Source: Saprospiraceae bacterium
GTDB lineage: Bacteria; Bacteroidota; Bacteroidia; Chitinophagales; Saprospiraceae
Reading direction: 5' to 3'
Assembly: GCA_020850025.1 (NCBI GenBank)
Contig: JADZFI010000268.1
Span: forward strand, 1-5,808
DNA length: 5,808 nt
Every line of letters begins with the position of its first letter. Within the stretch, counting starts at the first letter, position 1. Both the position numbers and the translations under genes were made by a program. The notes under the pieces are model-generated. The model saw only the letters and a list, made by a program, of their open reading frames with translations. It was not told the origin of the DNA and ran no database searches. Positions 1 to 5,436 of the stretch are shown one piece after another.

Positions 1-5
1 TAAGG

Positions 6-36
6 TTCTAATATGCCATAAATCCCCCTACCTTCG
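6..36 (+). promoter_or_regulatory. Weak Bacteroidota-type promoter candidate for the arginine deiminase gene
   Basis: TACCTTCG at 29-36 matches the Bacteroidota -7 consensus TAnnTTTG except at one base. Nineteen nt upstream lies TTCT (6-9), only a half match to the -33 TTTG. If real, the leader would be about 85 nt. The motif is short and the region is cut by the window edge, so this is tentative. Confidence 0.27.
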
Positions 37-130
37 CGGCGCCAATGCAAAATACCAGGGTGTAAAAATTTAGCAGCCTTGGAGTATTTGGCCGCAAAAA
101 ACTACCTAATCAAATCAGCCAGAACAATTT

Positions 131-1399
131 ATGGACGCGAATAGCCGAATTTATGTAGACTCCGAAATCGGTAAACTGAAAAAGGTAATCGTACACCGGC
201 CCGATGAGGGAATTGCCCGTATCACCCCCAAGCGCGCCGAAGAACTCTTGTTCGACGATATTGTGCACCTGCCCAACATGCGGGAGGAGCACGATATTTT
301 TGTGAATGTGCTGCGCGCATTTGTAGGGAAGGACAACGTTCTGGAAATCAGTGATTTGCTTACAGAAAGTTGCCGGGTAGAAGAAAGCCGCTACGAAATC
401 ATCAATAAAATCGTTGATTTTGAGGAGCTGCCCTACTCGCTCATTCCGCGACTGGCAAGCCTTTCCCCGGAACAGTTGGCCGATACCCTCATTACCGGTT
501 ATCTGGAACCTGAAGACCGGATTCTGTTCGATCCTATCCCCAACCTCATTTTTACCCGCGACCTGGCCGTAACCGTAAAAGATCATGTGATCATTACCAA
601 GGCGGCAAAGTCGGCGCGTTTCCGGGAAAACTTCCTTACCCGGCTTATTTTTTCCAGTCACCCGGTGTTCCGCCGGCTAAAGGCAGATGGTAAGACCGTC
701 AACCTGAACAGGGTAGACAAATTTCCTCCCAACAAACGCGGAGAAACCATCAGTATTGAAGGTGGCGACGTGATGATGTTCCACAAGGATTATCTGTTGA
801 TCGGAAATTCAGAGCGAACCAACAATTATGCCTTTGATACCCTGAAAAACTACCTATTTGAAAAGGGGATCATTAAAAATATCGTTCAGGTAAACATACC
901 TGCCGAACGCACCTACATGCACATCGACACCATCTTTACCCAGATCAATCATAACCACGTGGTGGGCTTCAAACCGATTGTGCACGATGGCTTGGGATCC
1001 TATGTGGATGTGCATCGCCATACCGGAGAAGAGCTGGAGTATCCGTCTATTGTAGATTTCTTCAAATCCGAGATCAATCCGAAAATGGAGTTTATCTGGG
1101 CTGGCAGAGGAGAAACGCCATATCAGGAACGTGAACAATGGACCGATGGCTGTAACCTGGTTGCGCTTAAACCAGGAGTGGCCATTACCTACGACCGTAA
1201 CCCGGTTACAGAAAAAGCATTTAAGGAATTTGGTTACAAGGTGGTGGGTGCAGAAAAAATGCTTCGGGATATTGACAATGGCAAAGTAGATCCGGAAAAA
1301 GTAGAGAACACCATCATTACCATCCCTTCCAACGAACTTTCCCGCGCACGCGGCGGCAGCCATTGTATGACCTGCCCGGTGGAACGGGAGGAAGTGTAG
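131..1399 (+). CDS. arcA: Arginine deiminase family protein
   Basis: Predicted cytoplasmic enzyme of 422 residues that hydrolyses L-arginine to L-citrulline and ammonia. The guanidine-modifying (amidinotransferase/ADI) fold is indicated by its motifs in the expected order: an N-terminal segment with KKVIVHRP (17-24), FTRD (141-144; the Asp corresponds to the substrate-binding Asp of bacterial ADIs), EGGD (210-213), MHIDT (263-267, with the catalytic His264 and Asp266), and a C-terminal GGSHCMTCP in which Cys412 is the expected nucleophile. The length is normal for ADI (about 400-420). The ATG is the first in-frame start, follows an A-rich stretch and has no clear Shine-Dalgarno sequence. No ornithine carbamoyltransferase, carbamate kinase or arginine/ornithine antiporter gene lies in the window, so ATP generation by a linked ADI pathway is not shown. 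The stop codon lies 2 nt before a foldback repeat. Family membership is secure; another guanidine substrate is possible but less likely. Confidence 0.93.
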   Translation: MDANSRIYVDSEIGKLKKVIVHRPDEGIARITPKRAEELLFDDIVHLPNMREEHDIFVNVLRAFVGKDNVLEISDLLTESCRVEESRYEIINKIVDFEELPYSLIPRLASLSPEQLADTLITGYLEPEDRILFDPIPNLIFTRDLAVTVKDHVIITKAAKSARFRENFLTRLIFSSHPVFRRLKADGKTVNLNRVDKFPPNKRGETISIEGGDVMMFHKDYLLIGNSERTNNYAFDTLKNYLFEKGIIKNIVQVNIPAERTYMHIDTIFTQINHNHVVGFKPIVHDGLGSYVDVHRHTGEELEYPSIVDFFKSEINPKMEFIWAGRGETPYQEREQWTDGCNLVALKPGVAITYDRNPVTEKAFKEFGYKVVGAEKMLRDIDNGKVDPEKVENTIITIPSNELSRARGGSHCMTCPVEREEV

Positions 1400-1401
1400 G
1401 G

Positions 1402-1568
1402 AATGTCCAATGTCCAATGTCCAAGTGGGCGGGTGTCTGGCTTTGGTGCATTCGGTTGGGTTACCCACGCTTGCTTGGCCGGGCGCCGGCACATTGCCCG
1501 TCAATGGTACTAAACCCAGGCGCTACCCCACTTGGACATTGGACATTGGAAATTGGACATTGGATATT
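1402..1568. repeat. Heptamer-repeat foldback element (MITE-like inverted repeat)
   Basis: The left arm, 1402-1429, is three exact tandem copies of AATGTCC plus AAGTGGG. The right arm, 1527-1554, is its reverse complement with 27 of 28 positions matching, and the GGACATT units continue to 1568 (five units from 1534, two of them degenerate). The 97-nt interior (1430-1526) has smaller inverted pairs: GCCGG/CCGGC at 1478-1490, TGGG/CCCA at 1457-1467 and CATTG/CAATG around 1492-1506. The element fills nearly the whole space between the arginine deiminase stop and the thioesterase start. No transposase, target-site duplication or T-tract is visible. It may be a non-autonomous repeat or a structured intergenic spacer; I do not recognise a named family. 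Confidence 0.85.
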
Positions 1569-1579
1569 GAATTCAATAT
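1564..1579. promoter_or_regulatory. 16-bp perfect palindrome overlapping the thioesterase start codon
   Basis: ATATTGAATTCAATAT is its own reverse complement and includes the A and T of the thioesterase ATG (1578-1580). Its left half is continuous with the last heptamer of the upstream repeat. It could be an operator or a hairpin hiding the start codon in mRNA, or a chance product of the repeat edge. Only the palindrome is seen; the function is inference. Confidence 0.35.
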
Positions 1580-2003
1580 GTATTCCTTCGAAACACAAAT
1601 CCGCGTCCGCTATGGAGAAACCGACCAAATGGGGTATCTCTACTACGGCCATTATGCCCAATATTACGAAGTGGGCCGGGTGGAGACTATCCGCTCGCTG
1701 GGAACAACCTATAAGGAACTGGAGGAAGTGCACGGCATCTGGCTGCCGGTAGTTAGCCTGGAGATGCGCTTCGTGCGACCTGCGTTTTACGACGATCTGC
1801 TCACTGTGCGCACGGAAATCCGGGAGTTGCCGGATGAGCACATCACGTTCCACATGGAAATCTTCAATGAGAAAAGGAAACTGGTCAACGCCGGCCGTGT
1901 GCGACTCTGTTTCTTCGATCCCAAACTGAAGAAGGTGGTCAAAGCTCCGGCGTACCTGCTAGAAAAGCTGGCAGCTGCAGGACAATGGACATTGGACTAT
2001 TAG
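1578..2003 (+). CDS. Acyl-CoA thioesterase, 4HBT/YbgC-like hotdog fold
   Basis: A 141-residue cytoplasmic protein predicted to hydrolyse acyl-CoA thioesters; the substrate cannot be told from sequence. The N-terminal part carries the 4-hydroxybenzoyl-CoA thioesterase signature: RYGETDQMGYLYYGHYAQYY, then EVGR (11-34), with Asp16 at the catalytic position and the usual Gly19, Tyr26 and Glu31. A short hotdog beta-sheet region follows, including VVSLEMRFVRPAFYDD. Size is typical (about 130-140). I chose the ATG at 1578 because the family N-terminus (a few residues before RVRYGETD) starts there; an in-frame extension back to 1410 would only translate the repeat element (TWTLDIGNWTLDI). The last residues, GQWTLDY and the TAG stop, come from the downstream heptamer repeat (from about 1982), so the native C-terminus probably ended near LLEKLAAA. 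No dedicated promoter is evident. Confidence 0.9.
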   Translation: MYSFETQIRVRYGETDQMGYLYYGHYAQYYEVGRVETIRSLGTTYKELEEVHGIWLPVVSLEMRFVRPAFYDDLLTVRTEIRELPDEHITFHMEIFNEKRKLVNAGRVRLCFFDPKLKKVVKAPAYLLEKLAAAGQWTLDY

Positions 2004-2180
2004 GCTTTGGACGATGGACTTGGGCTCGGAGTATCCATCATTACAGCTTTATCGAGCCCAAGTCCAACGTACATAGTCCAGAGCTGCCCGGAACAGAGTT
2101 CCGGGATACATCCAACGTCCAATAGTCCAATGTCCATCGTCCCCTAGTCCAACGTCCAAAGTCTAACAGTCCATCGTCCT
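1982..2180. repeat. Degenerate TCCAAYG heptamer array with inverted arms
   Basis: This region lies between the convergent thioesterase and glycosyltransferase genes and overlaps both stops. Left-arm units read GGACATT or GGACGAT; right-arm units read TCCAATG, TCCAACG or TCCATCG. Perfect inverted pairs are 1985-2001 with 2121-2137 (17 bp), 2009-2020 with 2168-2179 (12 bp) and 2015-2028 with 2053-2066 (14 bp, 24-nt loop). In the right arm, units alternate as 7+7+8 nt, with (T/C)AGTCC recurring at 2123, 2145 and 2167, a 22-nt period. The unit sequence matches the upstream element at 1402-1568, so the two are probably related. No coding potential or transposase is seen. Confidence 0.75.
2087..2105. 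other. Short perfect hairpin in the convergent intergenic region
   Basis: CCCGGAAC (2087-2094) pairs perfectly with GTTCCGGG (2098-2105) around a 3-nt loop, AGA. It interrupts the heptamer array and sits between two convergent genes, where a bidirectional terminator would be expected. Neither strand has a T-tract after it, so termination is only a possibility. It may instead be the tip of the larger foldback. Confidence 0.5.
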
Positions 2181-2898
2181 ATCTGGCCCACAAATTATAT
2201 TTCAGGATGCAGTAAATGGCCCGGAAGCCGTCTTTGGCGCCAATCTTTTTGCCTTCTGCATAGGTGCGGCCATAATAGGAAATGCCTACCTCATAGATCC
2301 TGATACCTGGGATGCGACTGATTTTTGCAGTTACTTCAGGTTCGAATCCGAATCTTTTTTCCTTTAGTTCCAGGCCTTTGATCATGTCGGAACGGAACAT
2401 CTTGTAACAGGTTTCCATATCTGTCAAATTTAGATTGGTAAACATGTTAGAGATGAAGGTCAGGAATTTGTTACCGATGCTGTGCCAGAAAAACAGGATC
2501 CGGTGTGGTCGGCCGCCCATGAAGCGTGAGCCGAACACCACATCTGCAAATCCATCAAGGATAGGGCGGAGCAGGATATTGTATTCTGCGGGATCATATT
2601 CCAGATCTGCATCCTGGATGATGATGTAATCGCCGGAAGCATGTTTGATGCCGGTGTGCAGGGCAGCGCCTTTACCCTGGTTGACTTCGTGTTTGAGATA
2701 CCGGATGTTTAGTTCAGGGTTGGCATCCATATACCTTTTAATGGCGCCCTCTGTATCATCCTTTGAGCAATCGTTGGTTATAATCAGTTCCTTTTTAAAT
2801 CCACCAATCAGTTCTACTGCCTTCACTTTATCCAGAATCCGGTGGATGGTGCGCTCTTCGTTATAGGCAGGAATTACAATCGAAAGGGTTTGGCTCAT
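2179..2898 (-). CDS. Family 2 glycosyltransferase, DPM1/polyprenol-phosphate-sugar synthase-like
   Basis: A 239-residue GT-A fold enzyme that should transfer a sugar from a nucleotide-sugar donor, possibly to a polyprenyl phosphate at the inner membrane. Donor and acceptor are not determinable here. Visible motifs are the N-terminal LSIVIPAYNEE (5-15), TNDCSKDDT (41-49), NQGKGAALHTGI (73-84), the metal-binding DAD (96-98) in QDADLEYDP, GSRFMGG (123-129), and the conserved HSIGN...TDMETCYKMFR block (139-169). The C-terminus is soluble, with no appended membrane domain as in GtrB-type proteins. The start at 2898 gives the family's usual MSQTLSIVIPAYNE opening. An in-frame ATG at 2955 would add 19 unrelated residues and would place a -7 promoter candidate (2919-2927) inside the gene. 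The TAG stop abuts the end of the heptamer repeat. The gene is convergent with the thioesterase gene and divergent from the small ORF at 3197. Confidence 0.9.
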   Translation of the reverse strand: MSQTLSIVIPAYNEERTIHRILDKVKAVELIGGFKKELIITNDCSKDDTEGAIKRYMDANPELNIRYLKHEVNQGKGAALHTGIKHASGDYIIIQDADLEYDPAEYNILLRPILDGFADVVFGSRFMGGRPHRILFFWHSIGNKFLTFISNMFTNLNLTDMETCYKMFRSDMIKGLELKEKRFGFEPEVTAKISRIPGIRIYEVGISYYGRTYAEGKKIGAKDGFRAIYCILKYNLWAR

Positions 2899-2918
2899 AA
2901 TTTGCAGTAGTTCAGACG

Positions 2919-2927
2919 GCAGAGGTA
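2919..2927 (-). promoter_or_regulatory. -7 promoter candidate for the glycosyltransferase gene
   Basis: Read on the minus strand, TACCTCTGC (2927 to 2919) matches TAnnTTTG with one change and resembles the common Bacteroidota TAccTTTGC. I found no good -33 TTTG at 19 nt. Transcription would start about 15 nt before the ATG at 2898, which supports that start over the one at 2955. Confidence 0.3.
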
Positions 2928-3039
2928 AGCACCCCGCTCGGAGGCGAGGAGACAAGTTTTGAAAAGTTGCAGAAAATGGTTCACGACTGGCTTTTTTGCG
3001 GCATTATAATCGGATTTCACGCTTCCAGGTAACGCCGGC

Positions 3040-3047
3040 TACTTTTG
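3040..3047 (+). promoter_or_regulatory. -7 promoter candidate for the small basic ORF
   Basis: TACTTTTG is an exact match to TAnnTTTG. The upstream partner is weak: TTTC at 3015-3018, with 21 nt spacing instead of 19. Use of this site would give a leader of roughly 145 nt. A second weaker possibility is TTTG at 3087-3090 followed after exactly 19 nt by TA at 3110-3111, with a poor remainder of the -7. Confidence 0.35.
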
Positions 3048-3196
3048 TTGAAACTTTAACAGAAAAAACATTGGAAACAGAAACTTTTTGTTGCCAAGCC
3101 GCGTTAAAGTATTCGAAACCAAATCGTTAGTGCAAGGTTGAAAAGTCGGCCGGGCTCAACGTTATCACCGATTCACACACATAAACTATTCTAATT

Positions 3197-3388
3197 ATGG
3201 CAACGCCCCGCATCAACATCTTTCGCCGCATCTGGATGAAATCTCCGAAACTTGCCTTCCGTTTTTTGCGGAAAAAGGCTACCCGCCAGGCAAAAAAAAT
3301 CCTCGTTTCCAAGGATGAGTGGAATATTAACTGGCTAGGGGAGGAAATGAGGCCTTTCAACAGCCTGCAAAGTAAACAACAACTCTGA
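3197..3388 (+). CDS. Small, highly basic hypothetical protein
   Basis: A 63-residue protein that I do not recognise. It has 7 Arg and 8 Lys against 4 acidic residues (net about +11). Residues 5-39 hold 13 basic and no acidic side chains, in an amphipathic-looking pattern (RRIWMKSPKLAFRFLRKK, then ATRQAKK). The C-terminal part is less charged, with two Trp (42, 46), and ends in a polar Gln-rich tail. There is no signal peptide or convincing membrane helix. The ATG follows an AT-rich leader without a Shine-Dalgarno sequence. An exact -7 motif upstream and a strong intrinsic terminator 24 nt after the TGA frame it as its own transcription unit, the best evidence that it is real. Binding to nucleic acid or to membranes would fit the charge, but this is speculation. 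The reverse-strand ORF over the same bases looks like its shadow. Confidence 0.55.
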   Translation: MATPRINIFRRIWMKSPKLAFRFLRKKATRQAKKILVSKDEWNINWLGEEMRPFNSLQSKQQL

Positions 3389-3412
3389 ACTTAGCAGTAT
3401 ACAGCAGTTTAT

Positions 3413-3454
3413 GCGGCGCAAGCGACTATCCCAGGTTGTTTGCGCCGTTTTTTT
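3413..3454 (+). terminator. Intrinsic (rho-independent) terminator after the small ORF
   Basis: CGGCGCAA (3414-3421) pairs perfectly with TTGCGCCG (3440-3447). The stem extends inward by five more pairs including two G-U (GCGAC/GTTGT), leaving an 8-nt loop at 3427-3434. Seven T residues follow directly (3448-3454). The T-tract is only on the plus-strand side, so it ends transcription coming from 3197-3388. Confidence 0.85.
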
Positions 3455-3484
3455 ATGCCCGAAAGGCAACATACAGTACCTTTA
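3454..3484 (+). promoter_or_regulatory. Bacteroidota-type promoter candidate for thrB
   Basis: TATG (3454-3457, three of four matches to TTTG), exactly 19 nt, then TACCTTTA (3477-3484, a one-base variant of TAnnTTTG followed by TGCC). It starts on the last T of the preceding terminator, so thrB would be transcribed independently, with a leader of about 60 nt. This is the best two-part promoter match in the window. Confidence 0.5.
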
Positions 3485-3550
3485 TGCCAGCATTTTCACC
3501 AGGCATTCGGGCTGGAAAACAGTCAATAACATGCCGTTAACATTCATGTT

Positions 3551-4477
3551 TTGGGCATCAAAGCATTCGCCCCGGCATCCGTGGGCAATATCGGAATCGG
3601 ATTTGACATCATGGGGCTTGCCATTGAGCAGCCGGGCGATGAGGTAATTGCCCGGCATAGTGAAACTCCAGGGGTAAGGATCAGCAAAATAACCGGAGCG
3701 CAGGGCAAACTTCCGCTGGAGGCGCATTTAAATACTGCCGGCGTAGCTGTACAACGATTGCTCGAACATCTGGGAGAGCCTGATCGCGGTATTGAGCTGG
3801 AAATTCACAAAAAAATGCCGGTCAACAGCGGCTTGGGAAGCAGTGCCGCCAGCGCAGCTGCAGCAACCCTTGCTGCGAGCGAACTGCTGCGCACAGGACT
3901 AAGCAAACGGGATTTGTTGCCTTTTGCCTGGGAAGGGGAAAAAGTGGCCTCGGGCGGTCGCCAGGGCGATAACATTGTTCCGTCCCTGCTCGGTGGACTC
4001 GTGCTTATCCGCGATAATGATACGCTGGACATCCACCGCCTGCACGTTCCAAAAGGCGTTTATGTGGCTGTGGTACACCCACAAATGGAAATAGGTACCC
4101 GAGAAGCCAGAGCATTGCTTAGCCCAACCGTACCTATGGATGTGCATGTGCGCCACAATGCCAACCTGGCCGCTTTTGTGTTGGGTATGTTCAATGGAGA
4201 TATTGCACTGGTGGGGCGGAGCCTTAAAGATGATGTTGTGGAGCCTCAGCGTGCCAGACTCATACCCGGATTTTACCAGGTCAAAGAGGCTGCCCTGAAT
4301 ATGGGAGCACTTGGTTGCAGCATATCGGGTTCCGGCCCTTCGGTTTTTGCCCTGTGTGCCAATAGTCTGATAGCCGAAAACGCAGGGGCTGCTATGCAGC
4401 GAGCTTTTGCCCAACATCATCTGGATAGCCGCTTGTATCTTTCAGCAGTGAACCAGGAAGGGGCAGTGATCTGTTAA
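3551..4477 (+). CDS. thrB: Homoserine kinase (GHMP kinase family)
   Basis: A 308-residue cytoplasmic kinase that phosphorylates L-homoserine with ATP to O-phospho-L-homoserine, the branch step to threonine. All three GHMP motifs are present: the N-terminal APASVGNIGIGFD (7-19, like APASSANMSVGFD in E. coli ThrB), the ATP-binding PVNSGLGSSAASAAAA (90-105), and the C-terminal LGCSISGSGPSVFALC (254-269). Length agrees with E. coli ThrB (about 310). The start is unusual: the frame is closed by TAA at 3527-3529 and contains no ATG before the conserved motif. TTG at 3551 places GIKAFAPAS at the normal family position. Nearby ATGs (3531, 3546) are out of frame by one base, so either TTG is used or a base is missing in the T run at 3549-3552. 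No thrA or thrC is next to it. It is transcribed convergently with the Crp-family gene. Confidence 0.93.
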   Translation: MGIKAFAPASVGNIGIGFDIMGLAIEQPGDEVIARHSETPGVRISKITGAQGKLPLEAHLNTAGVAVQRLLEHLGEPDRGIELEIHKKMPVNSGLGSSAASAAAATLAASELLRTGLSKRDLLPFAWEGEKVASGGRQGDNIVPSLLGGLVLIRDNDTLDIHRLHVPKGVYVAVVHPQMEIGTREARALLSPTVPMDVHVRHNANLAAFVLGMFNGDIALVGRSLKDDVVEPQRARLIPGFYQVKEAALNMGALGCSISGSGPSVFALCANSLIAENAGAAMQRAFAQHHLDSRLYLSAVNQEGAVIC

Positions 4478-4488
4478 AATTGGAACCT

Positions 4489-4529
4489 GTAGCCTTCTGC
4501 AATAGGCTACGAAATGTGTGTTGTTTTTG
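4489..4529 (+). terminator. Possible terminator after thrB
   Basis: GTAGCCT (4489-4495) pairs with AGGCTAC (4504-4510) around an 8-nt loop, 12 nt after the thrB stop. A T-rich but interrupted stretch follows, with TTTTT at 4524-4528 some 13 nt past the stem. The position is right; the delayed T-tract makes it a weak candidate. Confidence 0.4.
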
Positions 4530-4542
4530 TTTGTCCCTGTCG

Positions 4543-4562
4543 GTCGGATAATAGGATCCGAC
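4543..4562. other. Second hairpin in the thrB/crp convergent spacer
   Basis: GTCGGAT (4543-4549) pairs with ATCCGAC (4556-4562) with a 6-nt loop. It lies about 50 nt beyond the end of the minus-strand Crp-family gene and 65 nt beyond thrB. No T-tract follows on either strand, so its role, if any, is unknown. Confidence 0.35.
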
Positions 4563-4614
4563 TCTTGCTACACTCATAGGGGCTGCAAGAATACGACAGG
4601 TTGCTTAACATTTG

Positions 4615-5259
4615 TTAATTATTATTAGAATTTGCCAGTTGATGACGAATTCTGCTCAGCGACTGGGGGGCAATACCCAGGTAATTGGCAATACACCGCA
4701 GCGGCACCCGGGTAATAGTGTCGGGATATCGTTGTATGAATTTGCGGTAACGTGTGGTGGCATCATCATTGAACATCTCTGCCCGCTCAATCACCAGGCG
4801 GTAAATGAGGGTTTCCATTATTTTCAGACTGATGGAATACCAGCCGGGAATTTTGTTCACCAATACTTCCAGGTCTTTATCCCGCCAGGTGAGTAGTGTG
4901 GTGTCTGTAAGGGCTTCCCAGTAATACTCCGCATCGGGATTTAAGCCCTTGTAATCGTCAGATAACAAGGTGAATTCTCCTTCAGCTGCGAAGCGAAGGA
5001 TCAATTCCTTGCCATGCTGATCCACGGAATAAACTCTGAAGACACCTTCGGTAATGAAGGCCACGATCCTTTCCGATTCGCCGGTATTGGGAAAGCGATC
5101 TCCCGCTTTGCATTGAATCGGGGTAGTATGTGCAGCAATCAAATCAATATAAGGCAGTATGTCCGTGTCTAACATCCGGACTACGGGTGCCAATAGTTCT
5201 GAGATTCTTGATGGGTTCATGCAGGCAAATTTCCACATATTATGTTTGTATGCATTCAT
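4615..5259 (-). CDS. Crp/Fnr-family transcriptional regulator
   Basis: A 214-residue predicted DNA-binding regulator. The first two thirds form a cyclic-nucleotide-binding-like beta-roll (about 35-130, with KAGDRF at 51-56, ITEGVFRVY at 69-77, and GKELILRFAAEGEF at 83-96). A long helix follows, then a C-terminal winged HTH (about 183-208, RVPLRCIANYLGIAPQSLSRIRHQL). The Arg-Ser/Thr pair of the cAMP pocket of E. coli CRP is not visible after GEF, and there is no N-terminal Cys cluster as in FNR, so it is probably neither a classical cAMP nor an oxygen sensor; the signal is unknown. Many Bacteroidota paralogues have this form. The start at 5259 is the longest; ATG at 5220 (MNPSRISELLAPVV) is an equally good alternative and nearer to usual family N-termini. 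The gene is divergent from the hexosaminidase gene. Confidence 0.88.
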   Translation of the reverse strand: MNAYKHNMWKFACMNPSRISELLAPVVRMLDTDILPYIDLIAAHTTPIQCKAGDRFPNTGESERIVAFITEGVFRVYSVDQHGKELILRFAAEGEFTLLSDDYKGLNPDAEYYWEALTDTTLLTWRDKDLEVLVNKIPGWYSISLKIMETLIYRLVIERAEMFNDDATTRYRKFIQRYPDTITRVPLRCIANYLGIAPQSLSRIRHQLANSNNN

Positions 5260-5285
5260 TATGGTTTGAAATATTAAAAATAAAA

Positions 5286-5310
5286 TAATGCATTAATTTT
5301 TTTAATAATG
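5286..5310. promoter_or_regulatory. AT-rich palindromic site upstream of the Crp-family gene
   Basis: TAATGCATTA (5286-5295) is a perfect 10-bp palindrome. Its right half, CATTA, also forms an inverted pair with TAATG at 5306-5310 across 10 nt. The site is about 27 nt upstream of the minus-strand start in the divergent spacer, where an autoregulatory operator could sit. The region is very AT-rich, so chance is a real explanation. Confidence 0.22.
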
Positions 5311-5376
5311 TAACAGGGGCAGCTTTGTGAAAATATGTCCCTTGCCCGCGTCCTGAAAAGAGTCGTTTTTACTACA

Positions 5377-5407
5377 TCAGAAAATACCAAACATTCGCTT
5401 ACCTTGC
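5377..5407 (+). promoter_or_regulatory. Promoter candidate for the hexosaminidase gene
   Basis: TACCTTGC (5400-5407) looks like the common Bacteroidota -7 TAccTTTGC with one T missing. The -33 position, 19 nt upstream (5377-5380, TCAG), is poor. The predicted leader would be about 25 nt. Confidence 0.33.
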
Positions 5408-5436
5408 ACTCAAATTAATCAACAAACCTTTTAATC

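Noticed and set aside
854..1504. 216-residue minus-strand ORF over the end of the arginine deiminase gene
   Set aside because: It is antisense to a gene with full catalytic motifs, and its N-terminal part is repeat sequence. Composition looks like a shadow.
1402..1568. Insertion sequence remnant
   Set aside because: No transposase fragment and no visible target-site duplication; only a non-autonomous element or structural repeat can be supported.
1410..1577. In-frame N-terminal extension of the thioesterase (56 residues)
   Set aside because: It is translated entirely from the foldback repeat (TWTLDIGNWTLDI pattern), and the hotdog domain starts properly at the ATG 1578.
1402..2180. CRISPR array
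   Set aside because: Units are 7-8 nt with no unique spacers of about 30 nt and no constant repeat of 24-37 nt, and no cas genes are present.
2899..2955. Longer start for the glycosyltransferase
   Set aside because: The extra 19 residues do not fit the family opening, and a -7 promoter candidate lies within them.
3411..3647. 78-residue plus-strand ORF
   Set aside because: It begins inside the terminator hairpin and overlaps the conserved N-terminus of homoserine kinase in another frame. Its only value is showing that a one-base shift separates ATG 3531/3546 from the thrB frame.
3899..4420. 173-residue minus-strand ORF over thrB
   Set aside because: Antisense shadow of a clearly conserved kinase gene; no recognisable domain.
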